A stretch of DNA of 12,847 nt from Hyphomicrobiales bacterium (lineage in GTDB: Bacteria; Pseudomonadota; Alphaproteobacteria; Rhizobiales; Aestuariivirgaceae), in assembly GCA_027030295.1 (NCBI GenBank), contig JALVFB010000104.1:1-12847 (forward strand), read 5' to 3'. The position numbers were made by a program, and so were the translations under genes. This document shows, piece after piece, positions 7,592-12,847 of the stretch; position 1 is the first letter of the stretch; every line of letters begins with the position of its first letter. Below the pieces are notes generated by a model. The model was not told the origin of the DNA and ran no database searches. It saw nothing but the letters and a program-made list of their open reading frames with translations.

Positions 7592-9121
7592 TCAGGCGGC
7601 CGCGGCGGCGCCGGGCCGGCCACGGTAGGCCAGCGCCTCGGCGATGTGCACGCGGCGCACCTTGTCCTCGCCCGCCAGGTCGGCCAGCGTGCGGGCCACC
7701 CGCAGCACCCGGTGATACCCCCGCGCCGAGAGGCGCAGCGCCTCCGCCGCCTTGTTGAGAAACGTCCGGCCTTCGGCGTCGGGTGCGGCCACCTCCTCCA
7801 GCGCGCGCACCGGCAACTGGGCATTGGCGCGCTCCGCCGGCAGGCCCAGGGCGGCGTTGCGCCGCGCCTGGCGTTGGCGGGCGGCGGCGACGCGGGCGGC
7901 CACCTCGGCCGACCCCTCGCGCGCCGGCGGCAGGCTCAGATCGGCGGCGCTGACCGCCGGCACGGTGATGCGCAGATCGAAGCGGTCCAGCAACGGGCCG
8001 GAAATGCGGCTCATGTAATCCTCGGCGCAGCGCCGGCCCCGGCGGCAGGCATGCCCCGGCTCGAAGGCCATGCCGCACTTGCACGGGTTCATGGCGGCGA
8101 CGAGCTGAAAGCGCGCCGGATATGTCACATGATAGTTCACCCGCGCGATGCGCACCTCGCCGGTTTCCAGCGGCTGGCGCAGCACCTCCAGCGCGCGCGG
8201 GGCGAACTCCGGCAGTTCGTCCAGGAACAATACGCCATTGTGCGCCAGCGACATTTCCCCCGGCTTCGCCCTGTGCCCGCCGCCGGCCAGCGCCACCTGC
8301 GAGGCCGTATGGTGCGGCGCGCGGAACGGCCGGACGCCGGAAACCGCGCCACCGGGCAAGGCGCCGGCCAGCGAATGGATGACGGAGGTTTCCAGCATCT
8401 CGCGCGCGCTCATCGGCGGCAGGATGGAAGGCAGGCGCGCCGCCAGCATGGACTTGCCCGCACCCGGCGGGCCGTTCATCAGCAGGTGGTGGCCGCCGGC
8501 GGCGGCCACCTCCAGCGCCCGTTTGGCGCTTTCCTGCCCGCGCACATCGCGCAAATCGGGCTGTTCGCCAACGTTTCTGGCGGCGGCGGGGCGCGGACGC
8601 GGCAGGGGTTGCAGGCCCTTCGCGTGGTTGACCACCTGCACCAGGGTGGCGGCGGCGACGATTTCCAGCTCCTCGCCGGCCCAGGCGGCCTCGCCGCCGT
8701 TGGCCGCCGGGCAGATCAGCCCCCTGCCCTCGCCCAGCGCCGCCATGGCCGCGGGCAACACGCCGGAAACCGGCGCGATGCCACCGTCCAGCGCCAGCTC
8801 GCCCATGCTCAGGCGCCCGGCGACGAACCCCGGCGGGAGGGCGCCCATGGCGGTGAGCAGGGCCAGGGCGATGGGCAGGTCGTAATGACTGCCTTCCTTC
8901 GGCAGATCGGCGGGCGAGAGGTTCACGGTGATGCGCTTCGCCGGCAGCGACAGGCCCACCGAGTGCAGCGCCGCCCGCACCCGTTCGCGACTTTCCGCCA
9001 CCGCCTTGTCCGGCAGGCCGACGACGGAAAAGGCCGCCATGCCGGAAGCGATGAGCACCTGCACATCCACCGGCGCGGCCTCCATGCCGTTGAAGGCCAC
9101 CGTCAACGCCCGCGCAACCAT
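7592..9121 (-). CDS. comM: YifB/ComM family Mg-chelatase-like AAA+ ATPase
   Basis: The family includes ComM, a hexameric helicase that promotes branch migration when transformed DNA is integrated. The protein has 509 residues. The N-terminal Lon-protease-like fold carries DLPIALALL and ELALDGGIAPVSGVLPAA. The Walker A motif is GPPGAGKS (217-224) and Walker B is VLFLDE (297-302). The family's cysteine cluster follows (NPCKCG near 346, then HACRRGRRC), then SRISGPLLDRFDL and the C-terminal helical domain with LSARGYHRVLRVARTLADL. I chose the ATG at 9121, giving MVARALTVAFNGMEA, because this is the family N-terminus and a GGGGGA sits upstream; the open frame reaches 9172. A promoter with an adjoining LexA box precedes it, so DNA damage probably induces it. 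No competence genes are seen nearby. Confidence 0.95.
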   Translation of the reverse strand: MVARALTVAFNGMEAAPVDVQVLIASGMAAFSVVGLPDKAVAESRERVRAALHSVGLSLPAKRITVNLSPADLPKEGSHYDLPIALALLTAMGALPPGFVAGRLSMGELALDGGIAPVSGVLPAAMAALGEGRGLICPAANGGEAAWAGEELEIVAAATLVQVVNHAKGLQPLPRPRPAAARNVGEQPDLRDVRGQESAKRALEVAAAGGHHLLMNGPPGAGKSMLAARLPSILPPMSAREMLETSVIHSLAGALPGGAVSGVRPFRAPHHTASQVALAGGGHRAKPGEMSLAHNGVLFLDELPEFAPRALEVLRQPLETGEVRIARVNYHVTYPARFQLVAAMNPCKCGMAFEPGHACRRGRRCAEDYMSRISGPLLDRFDLRITVPAVSAADLSLPPAREGSAEVAARVAAARQRQARRNAALGLPAERANAQLPVRALEEVAAPDAEGRTFLNKAAEALRLSARGYHRVLRVARTLADLAGEDKVRRVHIAEALAYRGRPGAAAAA

Positions 9122-9159
9122 GCCATTTCCCCCGCTTGTCTCTCCCGCGTTGCGCGCAC

Positions 9160-9188
9160 AACCTAGCGGCAATGTTCTCTTTTTTCAA
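9160..9188 (-). promoter_or_regulatory. comM promoter
   Basis: On the minus strand TTGAAA (9183-9188, five of six to the -35 consensus) is followed after 17 bp by TAGGTT (9160-9165). Transcription would begin about 30 bases before the comM start codon. The -35 box directly abuts the LexA-type box at 9189-9203. Confidence 0.6.
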
Positions 9189-9203
9189 GAACCATTGTGG
9201 AAC
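9189..9203 (-). promoter_or_regulatory. LexA-binding SOS box, alphaproteobacterial type
   Basis: The plus strand reads GAAC-CATTGTG-GAAC, which is GTTC-N7-GTTC on the strand of comM. This is an exact match to the direct-repeat LexA box known for alphaproteobacteria. Its position touching the comM -35 element is right for repression. The ffs promoter begins about 35 bp further to the right on the other strand, so an effect there is less likely. Confidence 0.7.
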
Positions 9204-9237
9204 ATGTGGAAAATCTGTTCGTGCGCCGGCAAGTGGC

Positions 9238-9268
9238 TTGCATCGTCGCGCGTTTGGCCCGATATATG
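9238..9268 (+). promoter_or_regulatory. candidate ffs promoter
   Basis: TTGCAT (9238-9243) and TATATG (9263-9268) are 19 bp apart; GATATA (9261-9266) gives 17 bp. The -10 region ends five bases before the inferred 5' end of the SRP RNA, which is the right distance. dnaX and ybaB may use the same promoter by read-through. Confidence 0.5.
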
Positions 9269-9273
9269 ACCTC

Positions 9274-9371
9274 GGAAGGCCGGCGGTGGACGCAGGGGCC
9301 GCCCAGCGGGTCAGGTCCGGAAGGAAGCAGCCCAGGCGCGCCCGCAATGCGGGTCACTCGTCCGGCCTTCC
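9274..9371 (+). ncRNA. ffs: signal recognition particle RNA, small bacterial (4.5S) type
   Basis: The RNA scaffolds Ffh for targeting membrane proteins co-translationally. The universally conserved domain IV is present: GGTCAGGTCCGGAAGGAAGC and the following AGCCC (9309-9333), including the GGAA tetraloop and the internal-loop bases. The ends pair perfectly: GGAAGGCCGG (9274-9283) with CCGGCCTTCC (9362-9371), giving a molecule of about 98 nt. A short CTTTT follows, so termination is weak or absent. Position just ahead of dnaX-ybaB is a widely conserved arrangement. The exact ends are inferred from pairing. Confidence 0.93.
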
Positions 9372-9402
9372 ACCTTTTCAACGGGTGTCGAGGGCCGGGG
9401 AC

Positions 9403-11121
9403 TTGAGCGACCAATCTCTCACGCCACAGGAGACGCCACCGGCCGGCGCAGGCTCCGGCTACCGGGTGCTGGCGCGCAAATACCGCCCGAAGACCTTCGA
9501 CGAACTCATCGGCCAGGACGCACTGGTGCGCACGCTGGCCAACGCTTTCGAAGCGGGCCGCATCGCGCAGGGGTTCATGCTCACCGGCGTGCGCGGCATC
9601 GGCAAGACCACCACCGCGCGGCTGATCGCGCGGGCGCTCAACTATTCCCTTTCGGACAAGCCCACCATTCACATGCCGGAATTCGGCGAGCATTGCGAGG
9701 CCATCCTCGAATCGCGGCATGTGGACGTGCTGGAGATGGACGCGGCCTCGCACACCTCGGTGGAGAACATCCGCGAGATCATCGAGCAGGTGCCCTATCG
9801 ACCCGTCTCGGCGCGCTACAAGGTCTACATCATCGACGAGGTGCACATGCTCTCGAAGGCGGCGTTCAACGCGCTGTTGAAGACGCTGGAAGAGCCGCCG
9901 GAGCATGTGAAGTTCATCTTCGCCACCACCGAGATCCGCAAGGTCCCGGTGACGGTGCTGTCGCGCTGCCAGCGCTTCGACCTGCGGCGGGTGCCGGCGG
10001 AAACCTTGTTGAAGCACCTGTCAAGCATCTGCGAGAAGGAGCGGGTGGAGGCGGAAGAGGCGGCGCTCAAGGCCATCGCGCGGGTGGCGGAAGGATCGGT
10101 GCGCGATTCGCTGTCGCTGCTGGATCAGGCCATCGCCTATGGCGGCGGCCGGGTGCTGGCCGAGCACGTGCGCGAGATGCTGGGGCTGGCCGACCATGGG
10201 CGGGTCATCACGCTGTTCGAACAACTCATGGCGGGCGACGTGGCGGCGGCGCTGGCGGGCTTCGAGGACATGCACGCCATTGGCGCCGCGCCCTATCGGG
10301 TGCTGGCCGATCTCGCCGCCTTCACCCACCTGGTGACCAAGCTGGCCATTGTGGGCGAGAAGGGCGTGGATGCATCAGTGAGCGAGGAGGAGCGCGAACG
10401 CGGGCTGGCGCTGGCGAAAAAGGTATCCGTGCCGGTGCTGGCGCGCGCCTGGCAGATGCTGCTGAAGGGCATGGGGGAGGTGCAGGCGGCGGCGCAGCCG
10501 CAGATGGCGGCGGAAATGGTGCTGGTGCGGCTGGCGCACGTGGCCGAGGTGCCGCCGCCGGAGGAGCTGGTGCGCAAGCTGCGGGAGCGGTCCGGGGGCG
10601 GAAACGGAACGCACTCCGGCGCATCGGCCTCCGCGCCCGCCACCGCGCCTCCGGGCGGGCCGGCGGGTCTGGCGGCGGCGCCGCGACCGGTTTCGATGCC
10701 GGCGGCGGATGACGCCGATCAGCCGAAGAGTCTCGAGGAATTGGTGGCGCTGGCGCGGGAGAAACGCGATCTGAAGCTGGCCGACGACATCCGCCGCTAC
10801 GTGCGGCCGGTTTCCATCGATCCGGGGCGGCTGGTGATCGGCCTGGCCGAGGGCGCGCCGGCGGACTTCACCCGGCAGCTGGCGGCGAAATTGCAGGCGC
10901 TCACCGGACGGCGCTGGCTGGTGCTGAAGGAAGACGACGCGCGCGCGCCGACGCTGGCGGAACGGGAACGCGCGCAACAGGACACACTGATGCAGCGGGC
11001 GCGGGAGGATGCGGCGGTGCGGGCGGTGCTGCAACGGTTTCCGCAAGCGCGCATCCTGAAGGTGCGGCCGGCGGAAGAAGTTTCGGAAATTCCGGACGAC
11101 AGCGAACGGGAAGAGCCATGA
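9403..11121 (+). CDS. dnaX: DNA polymerase III subunit tau/gamma
   Basis: DnaX is the clamp-loader ATPase that loads the sliding clamp and, as tau, tethers the polymerase cores. From the TTG at 9403 the protein has 572 residues. It contains VLARKYRPKTFDELIGQDAL, Walker A GVRGIGKT (62-69), Walker B YIIDEVH (142-148), the sensor/arginine-finger SRC segment (187-189) and KTLEEPPEHVKFIFATTE. A Pro/Ala/Gly-rich linker (about 400-450) leads to the C-terminal tau region. The zinc module, usually with four cysteines, keeps only Cys98 in FGEHCEAI. The start is uncertain: TTG 9403 follows GAGGGCCGGGG and gives a family-like N-terminus (LSDQS); GTG 9385 is in frame too. Any earlier start would run into ffs. 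G-AAA-AAG at 10416-10422 is not a convincing slippery site. It overlaps ybaB by four bases (ATGA). Confidence 0.95.
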   Translation: MSDQSLTPQETPPAGAGSGYRVLARKYRPKTFDELIGQDALVRTLANAFEAGRIAQGFMLTGVRGIGKTTTARLIARALNYSLSDKPTIHMPEFGEHCEAILESRHVDVLEMDAASHTSVENIREIIEQVPYRPVSARYKVYIIDEVHMLSKAAFNALLKTLEEPPEHVKFIFATTEIRKVPVTVLSRCQRFDLRRVPAETLLKHLSSICEKERVEAEEAALKAIARVAEGSVRDSLSLLDQAIAYGGGRVLAEHVREMLGLADHGRVITLFEQLMAGDVAAALAGFEDMHAIGAAPYRVLADLAAFTHLVTKLAIVGEKGVDASVSEEERERGLALAKKVSVPVLARAWQMLLKGMGEVQAAAQPQMAAEMVLVRLAHVAEVPPPEELVRKLRERSGGGNGTHSGASASAPATAPPGGPAGLAAAPRPVSMPAADDADQPKSLEELVALAREKRDLKLADDIRRYVRPVSIDPGRLVIGLAEGAPADFTRQLAAKLQALTGRRWLVLKEDDARAPTLAERERAQQDTLMQRAREDAAVRAVLQRFPQARILKVRPAEEVSEIPDDSEREEP

Positions 11122-11435
11122 AGAACATCGGCGAGCTGATGCAGCAGATGCAGGAAATGCAGGCGCGAATGCAGCGCATGCAGGAGGAGCTGGCGGAAGC
11201 CACGGTGGAAGGCGAAGCCGGCGGCGGCATGGTGCGCGTCACCATGACCGGCAAGGGCGAGGTGCGCGACGTTTCCATCGACGAAAGCCTGCTGAAGCCG
11301 GAAGAGAAGGAAATCCTCGAAGACCTGATCGTGGCCGCGCTCAATCAGGCAAAGGAGCGCATGGAAGCGCTGGTGGCGGAAAAGATGAAGGAAGCCACCG
11401 GCGGTCTGCCCCTGCCGCCAGGGTTTTCGTTGTGA
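11118..11435 (+). CDS. ybaB: YbaB/EbfC family nucleoid-associated protein
   Basis: This small DNA-binding protein forms tweezer-shaped dimers on the nucleoid. It has 105 residues, with the N-terminal coiled-coil helix rich in Met and Gln (MKNIGELMQQMQEMQARMQRM), the central beta-sheet TVEGEAGGGMVRVTMTGKGE and the signature VSIDESLLKPEEKEILEDL, followed by NQAKERMEALVAEKM. The C-terminal GGLPLPPGF is also typical. Its ATG overlaps the dnaX stop, so the two are translationally coupled. In most genomes recR would follow; here the next gene is the convergent brnA, 28 bp away. Confidence 0.96.
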   Translation: MKNIGELMQQMQEMQARMQRMQEELAEATVEGEAGGGMVRVTMTGKGEVRDVSIDESLLKPEEKEILEDLIVAALNQAKERMEALVAEKMKEATGGLPLPPGFSL

Positions 11436-11461
11436 TCGTCATTATCGCGGACGACGCTTTT
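11436..11461 (+). terminator. weak intrinsic terminator after ybaB
   Basis: TCGTC (11436-11440) and GACGA (11450-11454) can form a 5-bp stem with a 9-nt loop; CGC then TTTT follows. It starts right after the ybaB stop, where a terminator is expected between convergent genes, but the stem is short. Confidence 0.25.
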
Positions 11462-11463
11462 CG

Positions 11464-11754
11464 TCACCGCGTCATGGAACTTTCCTTCCCCGTCACGGCC
11501 TCTTCCAGCACCTGCCTGATGAAACGCTGATAGGGGATGCCGCGGCGACTGGCCTCGTTCTTGACCGCTCGCAACAGGGATTCCGGCAGGCGCATGTTCA
11601 CCCGCGCCGTTTTCTTTTCGAACTCGAAGCGGACGGGCTGGAAACCGGAAAGATCATATTCCGTCAGGTCCGCATTCTCCACGAATCCCTCGGCCTGCTC
11701 ATCCGTCATCAGTTTCGGAATCGGTTTGAGGCCTCTCTTGTCGGTGCCTTTCAT
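11464..11754 (-). CDS. brnA: BrnA-like/CopG ribbon-helix-helix antitoxin
   Basis: The protein has 96 residues. The first half carries the family's neutralising region (KLMTDEQAEGFVENADLTEY, then DLSGFQPVRFEFEKK). Residues 48-88 form a ribbon-helix-helix DNA-binding domain (RVNMRLPESLLRAVKNEASR, then GIPYQRFIRQVLEEAV). Such proteins bind the BrnT ribonuclease toxin and repress their own operon. The reading frame is complete with GAGGTG nine bases before the ATG. The toxin gene that should precede and overlap it is broken (see 11699-11903), so this looks like an orphan antitoxin. The locus sits where recR would be expected after ybaB, which suggests insertion or rearrangement. The family call is firm; activity without a toxin is unknown. 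Confidence 0.87.
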   Translation of the reverse strand: MKGTDKRGLKPIPKLMTDEQAEGFVENADLTEYDLSGFQPVRFEFEKKTARVNMRLPESLLRAVKNEASRRGIPYQRFIRQVLEEAVTGKESSMTR

Positions 11755-11903
11755 AATGCTTCACCTCTTTTTCATGCATGTTCATGCATGTATCGCGCGC
11801 TGATTGGCCGGACGAATCTTTTCTAGTCCCCATGCCTGACGATGAGCGCCTCGAACGCATGGTGCTCCAAATGATGAATACTCCAGCCATCCTTCGATGC
11901 CAT
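11699..11903 (-). pseudogene. remnant of a BrnT-like toxin gene
   Basis: On the minus strand the frame ...KRFVRPISARYMHE matches the C-terminal end of BrnT-family toxins but then runs into a tandem 10-bp duplication (11771-11790). Removing one copy restores MHEKEVKHYERHRQ and an open frame to a TGA at 11699-11701, overlapping the start of brnA by 56 bases, as is usual for these operons. Upstream in the same frame the TAG at 11821-11826 follows MASKDGWSIHHLEHHAFEAL and IVRHGD. A normal BrnT has about 90 residues, so the 5' part is truncated or deleted, and the only ATG lies inside a palindromic repeat. Whether the HHLEHH stretch is N-terminal toxin sequence or part of the last strands I cannot tell. 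The disruptions seen are one nonsense codon, one frameshift and missing sequence. Confidence 0.6.
11771..11790. repeat. 10-bp tandem duplication
   Basis: TTCATGCATG occurs twice in a row. It shifts the reading frame of the BrnT-like remnant by one base. Each unit contains the palindrome CATGCATG, which could favour slippage. Confidence 0.9.
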
Positions 11904-11931
11904 TGCCGGGCTGAACTCTTGTCACGGCAAT
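11902..11931. repeat. REP-like palindrome 1
   Basis: ATTGCCG (11902-11908) pairs perfectly with CGGCAAT (11925-11931) around a 16-nt loop. The sequence resembles the dispersed 'GGATTGCC...GGCAATG' palindromes common between alphaproteobacterial genes. It lies at the broken 5' edge of the toxin remnant. The stretch from here to the second palindrome (11932-12009) has no credible gene. Confidence 0.5.
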
Positions 11932-12009
11932 CCAGAAGCAAGGTGCGGCGAGGTCGCGATCCGGAAATTCTTGATGCAGCGCCCGATGCATGGTGAAAGG
12001 CTGCTCTGG

Positions 12010-12032
12010 ATACCCGGGACAAGCCCGGGTAT
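12010..12032. repeat. REP-like palindrome 2
   Basis: ATACCCGGG and CCCGGGTAT form a perfect 9-bp stem around the loop ACAAG, within the wider context CTGGATACCCGGGACAAGCC. Near-identical 'GGATNCCCGGGNCAAGCCCGGG' units are a well-known dispersed repeat in many alphaproteobacteria. It lies 54 bp beyond the secA stop and could protect or end that transcript. Confidence 0.7.
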
Positions 12033-12065
12033 GACGCAGGAGTGGTTGACCCCGGCTTCTGATTT

Positions 12066-12086
12066 CTGGCTACTGGCTACTGGCTT
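12066..12086. repeat. 7-bp tandem repeat at the secA stop
   Basis: CTGGCTA, CTGGCTA and CTGGCTT run in tandem. The last base of the third unit is the final base of the secA stop codon read on the minus strand, so the array lies in the 3' untranslated region directly behind SecA. Confidence 0.8.
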
Positions 12087-12847
12087 CAGGCCAGCTTGCC
12101 GTGGCAGCGCTTGTATTTCTTGCCCGAACCGCAGGGGCAGGGTTCGTTGCGGCCCACCTTGCCCCAGGTGGAGGGATCTTCCGGGTCGCGCATCTCCGGC
12201 GGCACGCGGATGTTCGACGCCGGGGCCGGGCCTTCGCCGAAACTGGCCTCGATGACCTCGTCGTCCATTTCGTCCACGCCGGTGAACGGATCGAAATGAT
12301 GCGCCTGCATTTCGGGCAGCTCGCCGGCGGCGGGCAGGCCCTGCTGCACCTGCTGCATCTCCTCTTCCGTCATCAGCTCCACGCGCATCAGCTGCGCGGT
12401 GACCAGCTCCTGCAGCTCCTCGATCATGTTCTCGAACAGCACGAAGGCTTCCGTCTTGTATTCCTGCAGCGGATCGCGCTGGCCATAGCCGCGGAAGGCC
12501 ACCGCCTGGCGAAGGTGCTCCAGCTTCACCAGATGCTCGCGCCACAGCTCGTCGATGGCGCGCAGCAGAATCTCCTTTTCGACGAGATGCATGATCTCGT
12601 CGCCGTATTTCTCGCGTTTCTTCGCGTAGTGCTCTTCCGCCGCCTTGAGGATGCGGTCGCGAATCTCCTCATCGGCGATGCCTTCCTCGTTGGCCCAGTC
12701 CACGATGGGCAGCTCAAGGCCCAGCACCTCCTCCACGCGCTTCTGCAGGCCCTCGGCATCCCACTTGTCGGCGTATTCGCCGGGCGGGATGTGGGTGGTC
12801 ACCAGGCGCTCGATGACCTCGTTGCGCATGTCCTCGACCGTCTCGGC
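12086..12847 (-). CDS. secA: preprotein translocase ATPase SecA, C-terminal part
   Basis: SecA drives proteins through SecYEG with ATP. Only the last 253 residues are in the window; the frame is open to the right edge ([16 protein letters not shown] and on), so the start lies outside. The visible part holds the helical scaffold region ([20 protein letters not shown], then [20 protein letters not shown]), a variable acidic linker ([20 protein letters not shown]) and the C-terminal zinc motif [16 protein letters not shown] that binds SecB and ribosomes. Cys, Cys, Cys and His ligands are all present. The last residues are GKLA. It is transcribed towards the brnA locus, with about 180 bp of repeat-rich DNA between secA and the toxin remnant. 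Confidence 0.97.
   Translation of the reverse strand, partial: AETVEDMRNEVIERLVTTHIPPGEYADKWDAEGLQKRVEEVLGLELPIVDWANEEGIADEEIRDRILKAAEEHYAKKREKYGDEIMHLVEKEILLRAIDELWREHLVKLEHLRQAVAFRGYGQRDPLQEYKTEAFVLFENMIEELQELVTAQLMRVELMTEEEMQQVQQGLPAAGELPEMQAHHFDPFTGVDEMDDEVIEASFGEGPAPASNIRVPPEMRDPEDPSTWGKVGRNEPCPCGSGKKYKRCHGKLA

Noticed and set aside
7473..9347. Minus-strand 624-codon frame overlapping comM
   Set aside because: It is a different frame across the clear YifB/ComM gene and has only compositionally biased sequence.
9136..9402. N-terminal extension of dnaX
   Set aside because: The extension is translated from the SRP RNA gene and the comM promoter region; DnaX homology begins only after about 9460.
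10414..10423. Programmed frameshift site in dnaX (GCG-AAA-AAG-G)
   Set aside because: The heptamer is G-AAA-AAG rather than A-AAA-AAG, and the -1 frame stays open for nearly 300 bases to 10712, so it would not yield a typical short gamma. In Caulobacter gamma forms arise by ClpXP proteolysis, which could apply here.
11778..11996. Plus-strand 72-codon frame (MFMHVSRADWPDES...)
   Set aside because: It begins in the tandem duplication, crosses a palindromic repeat, has no ribosome-binding site and is opposite the toxin remnant.

Overview
The window is a GC-rich bacterial chromosomal segment that looks alphaproteobacterial. The signs are a class I lysyl-tRNA synthetase, an alphaproteobacterial-type LexA box (GAAC-N7-GAAC), a DnaX without the usual zinc cysteines, small palindromic repeats of the 'ACCCGGGACAAGCCCGGGT' kind, and gene content typical of that class. 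I cannot place it to order or genus from sequence alone. Most of the window is housekeeping. The accessory signal lies in the intergenic DNA.

Left part (1-4650). The 5' half of lptA (LPS transport) leaves the window leftward. lysS (class I) runs rightward, followed by a small exported protein with a pilus-assembly/secretin N-terminal-like domain. hemN (anaerobic coproporphyrinogen oxidase) runs leftward, convergent with it. This block is punctuated by three copies of one palindromic element of about 130 bp: in the lysS leader (575-707), between the two convergent genes (2921-3050) and behind the hemN start (4467-4596). The second and third copies are about 93% identical, lie in direct orientation and bracket hemN.

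Middle part (4648-9121). trmN6 and uraA form a leftward pair with overlapping stop and start. uraA is divergent from upp, so uracil uptake and uracil phosphoribosylation (salvage) sit back to back. comM/yifB, a Mg-chelatase-like AAA+ ATPase, follows on the minus strand. Its promoter abuts a perfect LexA box, which suggests it belongs to the SOS regulon.

Right part (9237-12847). The SRP RNA gene ffs precedes dnaX and ybaB, which overlap by four bases. This is the classic ffs-dnaX-ybaB block, but recR, usually next, is missing. In its place, on the other strand, is an intact BrnA-like antitoxin gene with the wreck of its BrnT-like toxin gene, then two short palindromic repeats and the 3' end of secA, which continues beyond the window.

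No tRNA, CRISPR array, insertion sequence or phage gene is visible. The observations most worth following up are the 130-bp palindromic family (with a compensatory base change and stop codons inside its ends), the SOS box on comM, and the orphan antitoxin that has replaced recR.
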